Shown here piece after piece: positions 55,201-63,760 of a stretch of 64,000 nucleotides of DNA. Position 1 is the first letter of the stretch, and every line of letters starts with the position of its first letter. The notes under the pieces were generated by a model. It was not told where the DNA came from. It ran no database searches and saw only the letters and a program-made list of their open reading frames with translations. The position numbers and the translations under genes are program-made. Source of the stretch: Phnomibacter ginsenosidimutans (GTDB lineage Bacteria; Bacteroidota; Bacteroidia; Chitinophagales; Chitinophagaceae). Where the stretch lies: contig NZ_CP046566.1 of NCBI RefSeq assembly GCF_009740285.1, positions 2,166,501 to 2,230,500 on the forward strand. Reading direction: 5' to 3'.

Positions 55201-55927
55201 GCCCAAACTACCACCTTGCGACCCTTGGACACTGACCGATAAACTCGGGCATGAAAAGGATGTAACGGGCATGTTTATGAGTGGCCACCCACTCGACCAC
55301 TTCCGTTTTGAGCTGAAACATTATGGCGTAACGCCGCTCGGTGAGTTCAATGAATTTACCGACAGCATCAACGAGCAAAGCAGCCCGACACGCCCCTTCC
55401 GGTTGGCAGGTTTGGTGGTAGGGGCACAACATCGCACCACACGTACGGGCAGAAACTTTGCCATTCTTGCTATAGAAGATTATACAGGCAAGGCAGAGTT
55501 TGCCTTATGGAGTCAAGACTATACGAAGTATGCGCAGTTCCTCAACATTGGTTTGAACTTATATGTAGTAGGCCAACACAAACCACGCATGAAATACGGC
55601 CCCGATCAACAGCTGGAGCAGCAAGGTTGGGAGTTTAAAATATCGGGTATTTATTTGCTGGAAACCCTGCGTACAAGTGCCACCAAACAGGTAGATATTT
55701 TGATTGAGCCATCTAATATTACCACACAAATGATTGGGTTTATGGAACAACAACTCAAGAAAAATGTAGGTGGTACCAAACTGAAATTTTTGGTGCGGGA
55801 TAGCATCCGCAATTTTGATATTGAAATGATGAGCAGCAAAAGCTACAGCCTCAATGAAGAGATGGCCGACTATCTGCTCAACACAACTGAGTTGGATGTG
55901 AAAGTAACGATGACCGATTTAGGCTAA
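52229..55927 (+). CDS. dnaE: DNA polymerase III alpha subunit
   Basis: A 1232-residue replicative polymerase of the DnaE type. It has an N-terminal PHP domain (SHLHCHTQYSLLDGAASI; ITDHGNMFG), the catalytic palm with PDIDTDFDDEGRQRVIDYV and GPGRGSAAGSAVAYC, the fingers and tau-binding parts, a helix-hairpin-helix region (GLGGLKGVGEAAIQSIIEE) and a C-terminal OB fold (FRLAGLVVGAQHRTTRTGR). The PHP metal-site residues appear intact. No operon partner; a strong terminator follows. Complete and undamaged. Confidence 0.97.
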   Translation: MPCFSHLHCHTQYSLLDGAASIDSLYKKAAAHNMPGLAITDHGNMFGAFEFVSQAWKNTRVVGKNEDGSDKIEPVVKPIVGCEFYVVENMHRKTFSKEQKDERYHQVLLAKNKQGYQNLIKLTSLGFIEGMYSKYPRIEKSLIEKYHEGLIATTCCIGAYVPQTILHDGEEAAEKEFQWWHNLFGDDYFIELQRHNMPEQDQINEVLMRFAKKYNVPVIATNDSHYTDQDDYNAHDILLCINTGEKQSTPGFDDMTNDEVHMKNRRFKFPNDQFYFKTPDEMSKLFSDIPQAIDNTNMIVDRVEVLNLKKDILLPNFPIPPSFKIHESDVLNQWEYLKHLTYEGAMKRYGEISESTRERLDFELNTIKIMGFAGYFLIVSDFIKAGRDLGVFVGPGRGSAAGSAVAYCIGITNIDPIKYNLLFERFLNPDRKSMPDIDTDFDDEGRQRVIDYVVDKYGKAQVAQIITYGTMAAKMSIKDVARVLDLPLADSNALAKLVPDKPGTNLGRVLKAPLTKKEGEKSLEEKEQLAPEDIENVKQLREIYKGNDIRAQVLKEAERLEGSVRNTGIHAAGIIIAPKDLTELIPVATAKDSDLWVTQIEGSVIEDAGVIKMDFLGLKTLSILKTALELIKENHGVVIEPDDLPLDDAKTYQLYQRGETNGTFQFESTGMQKYLRDLKPDQFADLIAMNALYRPGPLAYIPKFIARKHGLEPIEYDLPEMEEYLAETYGITVYQEQVMLLSQKLAGFSKGDADVLRKAMGKKDRKTLDKMKGKFVDGAIAKGMAADKLEKIWTDWEAFAQYAFNKSHSTCYAFVAYQTAYLKAHYPSEYMAAVLNHAGALEKITFFMEECKRMGIKVLGPDINESKQGFAVNKKGEIRFGLGGLKGVGEAAIQSIIEEREQNGRYQNVFDFIKRINQRTVNKKSLESLIYSGAFDCFEDLHRAQYFFVPKGESMNGLERIIRYGNQLQQQSASTANTLFGNLADSLDVQLPKLPPCDPWTLTDKLGHEKDVTGMFMSGHPLDHFRFELKHYGVTPLGEFNEFTDSINEQSSPTRPFRLAGLVVGAQHRTTRTGRNFAILAIEDYTGKAEFALWSQDYTKYAQFLNIGLNLYVVGQHKPRMKYGPDQQLEQQGWEFKISGIYLLETLRTSATKQVDILIEPSNITTQMIGFMEQQLKKNVGGTKLKFLVRDSIRNFDIEMMSSKSYSLNEEMADYLLNTTELDVKVTMTDLG

Positions 55928-55941
55928 TCGTTTCCAATATC

Positions 55942-55983
55942 AAATATGGCTGGCATTACAACTGATGCCAGCCATATTTTTTT
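55942..55983. terminator. bidirectional terminator shared by dnaE and the DUF3810 gene
   Basis: Perfect 15-bp arms (55942-55956 AAATATGGCTGGCAT and 55965-55979 ATGCCAGCCATATTT) with an eight-base loop and a T7 run on plus. The DUF3810 stop codon (55956-55958 on minus) lies at the loop edge. Confidence 0.93.
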
Positions 55984-57056
55984 CCATAAGCAATCAGCCA
56001 TGCCACTACCCTGTTGTACGATTGCAGGCCCTGTGGCTGATTGTTGCTCCACAAGTATCGTTCGTATATCCAATTAAGCCACTGCTGTGCAGGATGCTTG
56101 TGTTCCATCACCCATTGCCGCATTTCTTTGCGATGCAACTGCAGCATGTAAGGCACTTCTTTGTATCGCTGCTTCGCCAAAACACTATCCCGCACCCACA
56201 TGTCGCTGACGGCATAGTCATGCATTTCGGCATAAGTGCTGTATTGCAGCAATGCAGAAGTGGATTGTTTGCCAACTAAATATCCGATGAGATTGGCTTC
56301 GCTTTCGCTGCCAAAACCCAGCTGATGCGCCACTTCATGACTCACTGTAAACGGCAGCGTAAATGCAGGGGCGTGAAAGTTTACCTGCGCTTCGCCAGTG
56401 AATGGAAACAAATAACCACCGTAGCCGGTGTATGATTGTAAAGGCCCGAGCAGATTGGGTTTCAAACTGCTGTGCTCCAACGCAAGCCAGCTATATTGCT
56501 GTGAAGCATTTACATACGCAACAGTCACCATTTCATTGAGTTGCTGTCTATCCTGTGTCAATGATTGACGAATGGCAATGCTGTCTTTACTTAATGAATG
56601 TAGTCGGGCATTCACTGTATTCAACAGCGTATCTACATCGGCAGTAGTATACAAGTCCGGCTGCAGTTGTAGCAGATAAGCTGAACCTTTTCGGTAATAA
56701 TTCACCCCCCAAATGCATTCAAACAAAATGTATATCCACAGCAACCATTTCAACAACTGTTGAACCAGATGCTTTAGCCAACCCAACTTTCCTGCGTATT
56801 GTTTTTTCCGTCGAATCGTTTGTACAAGTGTAAAAAGAAGGAAAACGAAAAGCACAGCTATCAACGCATCACCAACGCTGAATGGTAGCCAGCCAAACAG
56901 CCATCGAAGAGTTGCTCCGATGTATGGGTAAATGCCTTGTGCATAATAGGTTTCGATAATACCGGGAAACTGTTGCAACCACCAGATGAGCAGCACAATT
57001 ACCACAGGAAAAATCCACTGACGAACAACGGGCGGTATGGCAAAACGTTGTTGCAT
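55956..57056 (-). CDS. DUF3810 membrane protein, putative zinc metallopeptidase
   Basis: A 366-residue protein with three N-terminal membrane helices (residues 15-30, 45-80 region and 100-118) and a large soluble part with a zinc-peptidase motif HEVAHQLGF followed by SESEANLIGYL (HExxH with downstream Glu). This is the DUF3810 plan in Bacteroidota. The substrate is unknown. It is last in the mqnA-PNP-porin-DUF3810 run, twelve bases after the porin gene. Its final codons are part of a terminator hairpin. Confidence 0.9.
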   Translation of the reverse strand: MQQRFAIPPVVRQWIFPVVIVLLIWWLQQFPGIIETYYAQGIYPYIGATLRWLFGWLPFSVGDALIAVLFVFLLFTLVQTIRRKKQYAGKLGWLKHLVQQLLKWLLWIYILFECIWGVNYYRKGSAYLLQLQPDLYTTADVDTLLNTVNARLHSLSKDSIAIRQSLTQDRQQLNEMVTVAYVNASQQYSWLALEHSSLKPNLLGPLQSYTGYGGYLFPFTGEAQVNFHAPAFTLPFTVSHEVAHQLGFGSESEANLIGYLVGKQSTSALLQYSTYAEMHDYAVSDMWVRDSVLAKQRYKEVPYMLQLHRKEMRQWVMEHKHPAQQWLNWIYERYLWSNNQPQGLQSYNRVVAWLIAYGKKYGWHQL

Positions 57057-57068
57057 GAAATGACAGAC

Positions 57069-59156
57069 TTAGTTCACAAATCCCCAATAGATACCCAAAC
57101 GGAAAAACAGTCCGGGCGTAGGATATAAAGGTGCAGCAAGATTATTGTTGACAAATGCAAAACCACGGCTCACACTCAACGTATTCAGGTTTTCCAAGCG
57201 GGTAAACAAGCGGAATGATCGAATACGCAAATGCAGGTACGCATTGATGTCGGGCTTGTTGCGGATCAGCGCAGTATCCTGCACTATCCACTGACCATTC
57301 ATCGGGCTGAAATCATTCATTTTATATGCGGTATAGTACCGCACTTCCACACCTGTACTCAGCAGCAGGTTTTTGAAAAAAGTACCTTCATAAGCAATCC
57401 TGTTTTGCGAATACAATACAGGCAAATTAATCACCTCACTCGCCTCGGTTTGTACGTGAAGCGATGTATGCCAGTTCCAGCGCTTACTGAGCTTAAACGT
57501 TTTAGCGGCTCCCACATGAAGCACACTAGTCAAAGTTGATTCTTGCTTAAACGTGGTGTATGTATCCCAATATGTGTAATTGCTTACGAGATAGTAATTG
57601 CCAAACAGTTGCAGCTTCAGCGATGGCAGAAAATACTGCCCGCTGATTTTGGTCCAGTTTTCTTGTTTTAAGCTGCTGACCGTTTGATTGATAAATCCGG
57701 AAAGCGTATCAAACACAAAAGATGGTGTGCGGTTGGTATTCACAAATCCCAATTGCAATACACCAGCCTTTTTGCCCAGCTGTGTTTGCAGCAATACGTC
57801 CAGGTTGTAATCACCGGCATTTAGCCCACTCAGATATAAACGGGCATTGGCATTGATGTCCCACTTTCTGTTGCGGGTTCTGTTGCGGTACTCGCCCAAT
57901 ACATAGCTGTTATTGTATTTACGTGCCGTTACGCTGTCGTGCAACGCAGACAGCAATTGCAAGCCGGCACCCATTTTCAGAAACTGGTCCTGATTATTTT
58001 TTTGCGGGTACAATAAAATAGCTGCTTCATTGGTAAACTCTGTAAACCGATCATTGAGCAGCATGTTTGGATAAAAACTTTTTACCCCAAACCGCTGCCT
58101 GTACACACTAGCATAGGCATTGGTAGCAGCCGTATCTGTCAGGTATTCATCTTTAAAGCCAAACTCTTGCCTATTGTAGAGTATGCTGTGTTGTACCCGA
58201 AACCTGGGGTAAAAAACTTTCGTGTATGAAGAGTCTTCTTCATCAATTGTCAATACAGAGTCCTTTTGACCAAAATCGTATTGATGTCTGAAATACAGGA
58301 TGCGTTGTTTGTAATCGTGTCCTGCTTTTACACTGGTAGCAAAAGGGTTGGCTGTAATGTCACCGTCTTCGCCCAACCAGGTGGGAATATTAAAACGTTG
58401 TGCAAATGCCTGATTGGTAGAAGTGAGAAATGTATCAGAAACAATGCCGCCATTGGTGGCCGATCGGTTGCGGTTGGTGATGTACATGAAATTGCCACTG
58501 TACCGTCGGTTGCGGGTGGCAAAGCCAGAAGCCAGGCGTATGTTGCTATGACTGGTATTGTTGTTTTTAAAATTGCCGGGCGAACCAAGGTACCTGAATT
58601 CAAACGAAGCATTCCAGGTAGGCGAAATGTTTTGCGTATGCAACGCTTTGATGGTTTGCTCCGACCGGCCACCCAGCAAGTAATCCAGCTCTGTGTATGG
58701 CCTTGTGGTTTGAAATATGCGGGTGCCTTCTACGGTGTATTTGTAGGTATCGTATGCATGAAAGCCCGGATCAAAACCAGGCTTCATGTAAGGTTGAAAC
58801 AACAGTGATTGTGTAGCATTACCAAGGCTACCTAAAAACAACTGGTCTTTTTGCAACGGAAAACGCAACGAAAATTCGCCTACTGTTGAGTCAAGCAATC
58901 GGATACGACTGCTATCGAACATGCGGTAAAAAATAGTAATGGAATCTTCGTTGTTATCTCTTTGCTGTAAGCTATCGCCACCTTTCATTTTGCTGCCCGC
59001 TCCCATGGGCCGGCCTTGTGCATCAAAGCGGCCGGTACCAATACCGGTGGGCCTTTGAGCATGCAGCATTCCTGCCATCGACATGCACAGGCATAGCAGC
59101 AATGCCGGCATCCAATTCCGGTTTTGCAAATGGTTCATTAAGGAAGCGATTTTCAT
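57069..59156 (-). CDS. putative outer-membrane beta-barrel protein (Porin_10)
   Basis: A 695-residue protein with signal peptide and many amphipathic beta-strands ending in an aromatic residue pattern (LFFRLGIYWGFVN). It belongs to the putative porin family Porin_10 by its plan: DSITIFYRMFDSSRIRLLDS, then YTELDYLLGGRSEQ and repeated YxxN/T barrel strands. Transport role is inferred from the family. The start at 59156 (MKIASLMNHL) follows the PNP gene by 20 bases; 59174 would overlap closely. Confidence 0.85.
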   Translation of the reverse strand: MKIASLMNHLQNRNWMPALLLCLCMSMAGMLHAQRPTGIGTGRFDAQGRPMGAGSKMKGGDSLQQRDNNEDSITIFYRMFDSSRIRLLDSTVGEFSLRFPLQKDQLFLGSLGNATQSLLFQPYMKPGFDPGFHAYDTYKYTVEGTRIFQTTRPYTELDYLLGGRSEQTIKALHTQNISPTWNASFEFRYLGSPGNFKNNNTSHSNIRLASGFATRNRRYSGNFMYITNRNRSATNGGIVSDTFLTSTNQAFAQRFNIPTWLGEDGDITANPFATSVKAGHDYKQRILYFRHQYDFGQKDSVLTIDEEDSSYTKVFYPRFRVQHSILYNRQEFGFKDEYLTDTAATNAYASVYRQRFGVKSFYPNMLLNDRFTEFTNEAAILLYPQKNNQDQFLKMGAGLQLLSALHDSVTARKYNNSYVLGEYRNRTRNRKWDINANARLYLSGLNAGDYNLDVLLQTQLGKKAGVLQLGFVNTNRTPSFVFDTLSGFINQTVSSLKQENWTKISGQYFLPSLKLQLFGNYYLVSNYTYWDTYTTFKQESTLTSVLHVGAAKTFKLSKRWNWHTSLHVQTEASEVINLPVLYSQNRIAYEGTFFKNLLLSTGVEVRYYTAYKMNDFSPMNGQWIVQDTALIRNKPDINAYLHLRIRSFRLFTRLENLNTLSVSRGFAFVNNNLAAPLYPTPGLFFRLGIYWGFVN

Positions 59157-59176
59157 GGGCCGCAGATATTCCACTT

Positions 59177-59995
59177 TTACAATGCCTCTATCAGGCCCTT
59201 GAAGATAGCTGTCATTTTGGGTTCGGCAGCTTTAGCAGCTTCCAATACTTCTTCATGGGTAATGATGTTGTTTTCTTCCCGAATGCCCAGGTCGGTAATA
59301 ACGCTGATGGCAAACACCGGCACATCCATATGTCGGGCCACAATCACTTCCTGTACGGTGCTCATGCCCACAGCATCGGCACCAATAATATGCAGCATTT
59401 TGTATTCGGCCTTCGTTTCAAATGTAGGGCCGGTTACACCTACGTATACGCCTTCATGTACCGCTATGTTATTGGCGGCAGCTACTGTTTTTGCTGTGGC
59501 AATCAAAGCTTTGCTATAAGGCTCACTCATATCAGGAAAACGAGGACCAAGCTCCGCCACATTGGGCCCAAGCAAAGGATTGTGGGCAAACAAACTAATA
59601 TGATCGTTGATGATCATTAAATCGCCAACAGCGAAAGCTGGATTCATACCACCGGCAGCGTTGCTGAGCAGCAGTGTTTCAACGCCCAGCCATTTCATTA
59701 CCCGAATGGGAAATGAAACATCGGCAGAAGAATACCCTTCGTAAAAATGAAAACGGCCGGCCATGCATACCACAGTTTTACCAGCCATTTTACCAAAAAT
59801 GAGTTTGCCACTGTGCCCCTCTACTGTAGACACCGGAAAGTTGGGAATGTCTTCATACGGTATTTCACATTCTACCGTCATGTTCTCTTTAAAATTGCCC
59901 AAACCGCTGCCCAGCACAATACCGGCAACAGGTTTTTCACTATAATATGCTTTGATGACAGCAGTAGTTTCGTTTAGTTTTTCAATCAAGGTCAT
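59177..59995 (-). CDS. punA: purine-nucleoside phosphorylase
   Basis: A 272-residue class I (trimeric) PNP for purine salvage. Motifs: GIVLGSGLGNF (phosphate binding), VEGHSGKLIFGKMAGK, MAGRFHFYEGYS, LLLSNAAGGMNPAF, GPTFETKAEYKML and GADAVGMSTVQEVIVARHM. The Asn at the purine-specificity site lies in VITDLG-I style VITDLGIREENN, where the usual Asn-Lys/Ala block differs, so exact substrate preference is uncertain. It starts three bases after the mqnA stop. Confidence 0.94.
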   Translation of the reverse strand: MTLIEKLNETTAVIKAYYSEKPVAGIVLGSGLGNFKENMTVECEIPYEDIPNFPVSTVEGHSGKLIFGKMAGKTVVCMAGRFHFYEGYSSADVSFPIRVMKWLGVETLLLSNAAGGMNPAFAVGDLMIINDHISLFAHNPLLGPNVAELGPRFPDMSEPYSKALIATAKTVAAANNIAVHEGVYVGVTGPTFETKAEYKMLHIIGADAVGMSTVQEVIVARHMDVPVFAISVITDLGIREENNIITHEEVLEAAKAAEPKMTAIFKGLIEAL

Positions 59996-59998
59996 GTA

Positions 59999-60808
59999 TC
60001 AAAAATTTGAGTGTTTGGAAGAAGCGGGTAGCAATGATGCTGCATTTTCTGGCTGCTGCAGCATTTGCAAAAAGAGTTGCAAACCCTGCATTTTTTCAGC
60101 TGTTAGTTCGTAATGTATGTTTTGGGTAAAATAGTATTGCAAGTCATAATCAGGAAACGGATGTGTCGCAACAATCTCTGGTATGTGTGCCATGCCTAAA
60201 GCATTGGCTTCATCAAAAGCCTGAATGAAATCGGCCGGCAGCGGCTTGTTGGCAATCCATGCAGCAAACACAAAAGGTAAGCCAGTCCACTGAAGCCATG
60301 CTTCCGCCAAATCATACACATGGGCATGCTTGCTTTGCAGGCTAAGCGCCCGGTCACCAATCACCACGGCAGCCGTACTGCCAGCAATCTGCTGTTCAAA
60401 ACCAAGAGTGGCTGCTACCAATTCCACCGGCTGCTTCCAAAAATGCTTCAGCAAAAGTTGAGCAAGAGCCACCGATGTGCGGCTTTGATAATCGAGCATC
60501 ACATGGGTGATCTGCTCCATGGGCACATCACTAAAAATGCAAACAGATGCAACAACGCCATGAGCAGCAATACCATATTTGCCCACTATTTGCGCATTGG
60601 CCACTTTGTGAAAAACAGCCACCGGGACAAGCCCCACATCAATAGTGCCGGCAATCAACTTTTCAGCAACTGCACTGGGGTAGTCTGTCAGTAAATCCAT
60701 CTGCTGTAGCACCGGCATTTTGCGCATACCATACAGCAAGGGCAGCGTGTTGGAGTAACTCACTGCACCCACTTTTACGAGAGTCTTCGATTCGTCGGGC
60801 ATATGCAT
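59999..60808 (-). CDS. mqnA: chorismate dehydratase (futalosine menaquinone pathway)
   Basis: A 269-residue MqnA-type periplasmic-binding-fold enzyme that dehydrates chorismate to 3-enolpyruvyl benzoate. The start MPDESKTLVKVGAVSYSNTL contains the usual (V/I)GAVSYLN(T/S)-P block; LIAGTIDVGLVPVAVF and AAVVIGDRAL are typical of the family. A promoter box TACCTTTG lies 17 bases before the ATG at 60808, which rules out the longer frame. The next in-frame ATG (60802) is equally possible. First gene of a four-gene run. Confidence 0.9.
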   Translation of the reverse strand: MHMPDESKTLVKVGAVSYSNTLPLLYGMRKMPVLQQMDLLTDYPSAVAEKLIAGTIDVGLVPVAVFHKVANAQIVGKYGIAAHGVVASVCIFSDVPMEQITHVMLDYQSRTSVALAQLLLKHFWKQPVELVAATLGFEQQIAGSTAAVVIGDRALSLQSKHAHVYDLAEAWLQWTGLPFVFAAWIANKPLPADFIQAFDEANALGMAHIPEIVATHPFPDYDLQYYFTQNIHYELTAEKMQGLQLFLQMLQQPENAASLLPASSKHSNF

Positions 60809-60824
60809 TTTTTTGCGAAGTGGG

Positions 60825-60832
60825 CAAAGGTA
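60825..60832 (-). promoter_or_regulatory. promoter -7 box of mqnA (TACCTTTG)
   Basis: Exact TAnnTTTG on minus, placing the transcript start near 60819 with a very short leader; defines the start of mqnA. Confidence 0.65.
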
Positions 60833-61093
60833 AGCGATGCGTAGCCAACATGCAGGCACCCTTTGGGCTTGCCTTTGGCCAACAATGCTTTTAACATTTT
60901 CTAGCATGAGCTTTTTTACATTTCGCAACCATTAGCAGGATTATCGCACATCATCACTCAAAAACAAATGACATTAAACATTCTTTTCATGTAAGTTGAA
61001 CCCCTACATTTGAGCAGTTTAATACTCCCCCTAGTCACTGTCGTGGGTTTGTGCTCTTGCAAACTGGCGTAAGTGCAGGTAAATATTCGTGTT

Positions 61094-61472
61094 ATGCCGA
61101 TTGATTACTCATTCCAGCAAGAAGGATCGAACGTTGTTAGTAACAGCATCAAGCAATGAATTTACTTACGAAGAGGCATTGGGCTACATTCAGGCCGTTG
61201 GCGAAGCTGCATTGAGCTCTCAGTGCAGCCATATACTCTGCGACGAAACAAACCTTACTCATCGTCTTGGTTTGGCCGAAACTTTTGAATTGGCTGAATA
61301 CTCGGCCAACCTGGCAAAACAAGGAAACATTAGGGTGGTATTGCTATGCCACGAAAGCGTAAGTCAGGCAATTCAACTGTATGAAAATGCCACGGTTAAC
61401 CGCGGCATGAATTTAAAAATTACAACCAGTAGAGAAGAAGCCAACGAATGGTTGTTTGGTTCTGCTTCCTGA
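61094..61472 (+). CDS. small STAS-like/SpoIIAA-like protein, apparent frameshift
   Basis: About 126 residues when joined. It starts MPIDYSFQQEGS at 61094; near 61128 the frame shifts and continues TLLVTASSNEFTYEEALGYI, then LGLAETFELAEYSANLAKQG and ATVNRGMNLKITTSREEANE. The pattern (MPIDY---QEG, then a Rossmann-like alpha/beta protein with ETFE and AVNRG) fits a Bacteroidota family of STAS/SpoIIAA-like unknowns. The alternative single-frame start is a GTG at 61089, which lacks the family N-terminus. No operon partner. Confidence 0.55.
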
Positions 61473-61480
61473 TGACTGAC

Positions 61481-61876
61481 TCAATTGGGATTGATGTTAG
61501 CAACTACTTTGGCCTTCAATCTTTTTCCGGCATTAAGTGCTTTGAAAAAATCTCCGTAGAAAGCAGCGCTGTCCACATTTAACGCAATCACCGGTGTATC
61601 GGTTGCATTGGCCATCATGCGTTGCAGCTCATGCTCCAGACTATCGGTAGCAATGGGCTTTTGCATCAGATACATCTGCCGGTTTTTATCGATACTCACC
61701 ACAATGGTTTGCTTCACCTTGGTATCATTTTTACCACGGGGGGTATCCACTTTTACCACATTGGGATTGGCCAGCGTACTCACAATCAGAAAGAAAAACA
61801 AGAGGATGAACAGGATATCGTTCAACGCTCCGGTGTGTACTTCGGCATGTGATTTTAATTTGCGGCGAATATTCAT
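61481..61876 (-). CDS. exbD: ExbD/TolR-family biopolymer transporter
   Basis: A 131-residue protein with one N-terminal membrane helix (DILFILLFFFLIVSTL, with the conserved Asp in LNDILF) and a periplasmic domain (VSIDKNRQMYLMQKPIATDS). With the ExbB-like protein encoded just upstream it should form the proton channel that energises TonB, needed by the SusC and Oar-like receptors. Separated from exbB by a 72-base spacer with a long hairpin. Confidence 0.92.
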   Translation of the reverse strand: MNIRRKLKSHAEVHTGALNDILFILLFFFLIVSTLANPNVVKVDTPRGKNDTKVKQTIVVSIDKNRQMYLMQKPIATDSLEHELQRMMANATDTPVIALNVDSAAFYGDFFKALNAGKRLKAKVVANINPN

Positions 61877-61901
61877 GAATCAACTTGAGAATGTGAAAAT
61901 T

Positions 61902-61950
61902 AGCTAATGTGCTAATGTTCTAATGCACATTTCACATTAGCACATCAGCT
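61902..61950 (-). promoter_or_regulatory. 17-bp hairpin between exbB and exbD
   Basis: Arms 61902-61918 (AGCTAATGTGCTAATGT) and 61934-61950 pair with one mismatch; the hairpin starts at the exbB stop. Only a short T run follows on minus, so partial termination or mRNA stabilisation is likely rather than full termination. Confidence 0.65.
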
Positions 61951-62638
61951 ATTTGTGCGGCTCTTGCAAAGTGTCTAAAAATTCTGCCGTAGCTACTTCC
62001 ATTTTATTGGCAGTTTTATCCACCTGTGTATTGAGGTAGTTGTAAAAAAGGTATGATACCAAACCAATAATCAAACCTGTAGCGGAAGTAATCATTTTTA
62101 CATAAATACCACCAGCGATGGTATTGAGTTCAAAGCGGCCAGAGGTATTGATTTCATAAAACATCTGAATCATACCAATGATGGTACCGAGGAAACCAAA
62201 CATGGGTGCCATTCCTGCAATCATCGACAATACGTTGATGTTGCGTTCCATGTTATACATCTCAATTCGCCCTACATTCTCCATGCTCTTTTCAATGGCA
62301 TCAATGGGTTTACCCAATCGCTGCAAACCTTTGTCAATGATACGGGCTACCGGATGATCAGTATTCTTCGTCAATGAACGGGCTGCAGTAATGTTGCCGT
62401 TCATGATGTGATCCCGCACAATATTCATGAAGTTGGGATCAATACGGGATGCTTTATTGATGGCAATATTTCTTTCTACAAAAAAATACACGGCCACCAC
62501 CAATAGCAATGCCAATGGAATCATCAGCACACCACCCTGCGCAATCAATTCCCAAAGATTGATGGACTTAGCAGTAGCACCAGCCTGAGTGGCTACTTGT
62601 TGCATGGTATCTGTAAGCGCCTGATAGAGCAAAAACAT
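61949..62638 (-). CDS. exbB: MotA/TolQ/ExbB-family proton channel protein
   Basis: A 229-residue protein with three membrane helices: residues about 35-55 (GGVLMIPLALLLVVAVYFFV), 140-160 (MIAGMAPMFGFLGTIIGMIQ) and 185-205 (ITSATGLIIGLVSYLFYNYL). The G-x-x-G-T-x-x-G-(M/L)-I block is the family signature. The ATG at 62638 (MFLLYQALTD) is used; the longer frame starts with TTG. Forms the energising complex with the following exbD. Confidence 0.93.
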   Translation of the reverse strand: MFLLYQALTDTMQQVATQAGATAKSINLWELIAQGGVLMIPLALLLVVAVYFFVERNIAINKASRIDPNFMNIVRDHIMNGNITAARSLTKNTDHPVARIIDKGLQRLGKPIDAIEKSMENVGRIEMYNMERNINVLSMIAGMAPMFGFLGTIIGMIQMFYEINTSGRFELNTIAGGIYVKMITSATGLIIGLVSYLFYNYLNTQVDKTANKMEVATAEFLDTLQEPHK

Positions 62639-62739
62639 GGGCAAGTAAATTATTTATGTATCAACGAATATGCAGGCAAATAATTATTCATGTTGTATTT
62701 GTCTGCGGCTATTAACAGTTTTTTACGCCAGTTGCAGCA

Positions 62740-63673
62740 CTACTTTTTTTGTTCTTCAGACTTCATTTGCATCATACCCATAATACGGTTCATGGTACTT
62801 TGCATGCCATCGGGGCTGCCATCGAGAAATATCACATTGCCCTTTCCGTATTCAGCAAAGTTCTTAATGGCTTCTGTCCACATACTAAAGAGTATGACAT
62901 TGGTATCGAGGTTGGCCTGTTTCAATTCTTCTGCAGCTTCACTCATACCCTTGGCTACTTCCTGACGGAACAGCGCCACACCCTGACCACGCAGTTGTGC
63001 AGCCTGCCGTTCGGCTTCTGCAGCAATCTTAATGGCGTTGCCTTCAGCTTCTGCAGCACGGGTTTTGGTAATAAGCAATGCCTGACCTTCGTTTTCAGCA
63101 GCGGCTTTCATATTGTGGCTGGCCACTACCCTGCTCATGCTTTCTATAATGGCCTGATCAAACGTGATATCATTGATTTGCAAATCGAGCAAATGATAAC
63201 CCCAGGTTTCGAGGGTCTGGTCAATTTCTACTTTCACATATTCTACAATTTCGCGGCGCAAGCCCAATACTTCTGCCTGACGACGGGTAGCCACATACGA
63301 ACGGATGTTGCCTTCAATGGTGCGAACCAATGCCTGCATCAATTCTCTTTCACTCATGAATTTGAAAGCCACCCGCTTGATGGTTTCTTCTTCTTCATTC
63401 ATCACACTGTACAGCAGCATCGATTTGAAGTACACGTTGGCCTGATCGAATGGTAACCGCCTGAAATTCGAGTTCCACACTGCGGTTTTGAATACTCACT
63501 CTGGTATACACTTTTTCCAGAAAAGGAATTTTGATATTCAAACCGGGGCGCATAATGCGGCGGTATTTACCAAACATAGTAATCACAGAAATGTACCCTT
63601 GCTGAACGGTTACAATACCGCTGAGTACAAACAATACCGCAATAACGACGAGAGCAATAAAACCGTAGTCCAT
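62740..63673 (-). CDS. SPFH/band-7 (stomatin-like) membrane protein, apparent frameshift
   Basis: About 311 residues when joined. N-terminal membrane helix (FIALVVIAVLFVLSGIVTV), SPFH domain (VITMFGKYRRIMRPGLNIKI, PFLEKVYTRVSIQNRSVE), then a coiled coil (AAAENEGQALLITKTRAAEA, EGNAIKIAAEAERQA) and C-terminal MWTEAIKNFAEYGKGNVIFL. Stomatin-like proteins scaffold membrane microdomains and control proteases. The frame break is near 63448, where removing one G gives the expected VTIDQANVYFKSMLLYSV. Sequencing error is likely. Confidence 0.88.
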
Positions 63674-63760
63674 GCTATAAAAATTTGACGAAAGTTAATG
63701 GCGGCTTACCGCATTTAACTGCGGAATTATGCACCATTGGTAATAATGATGGCTGCGTGG

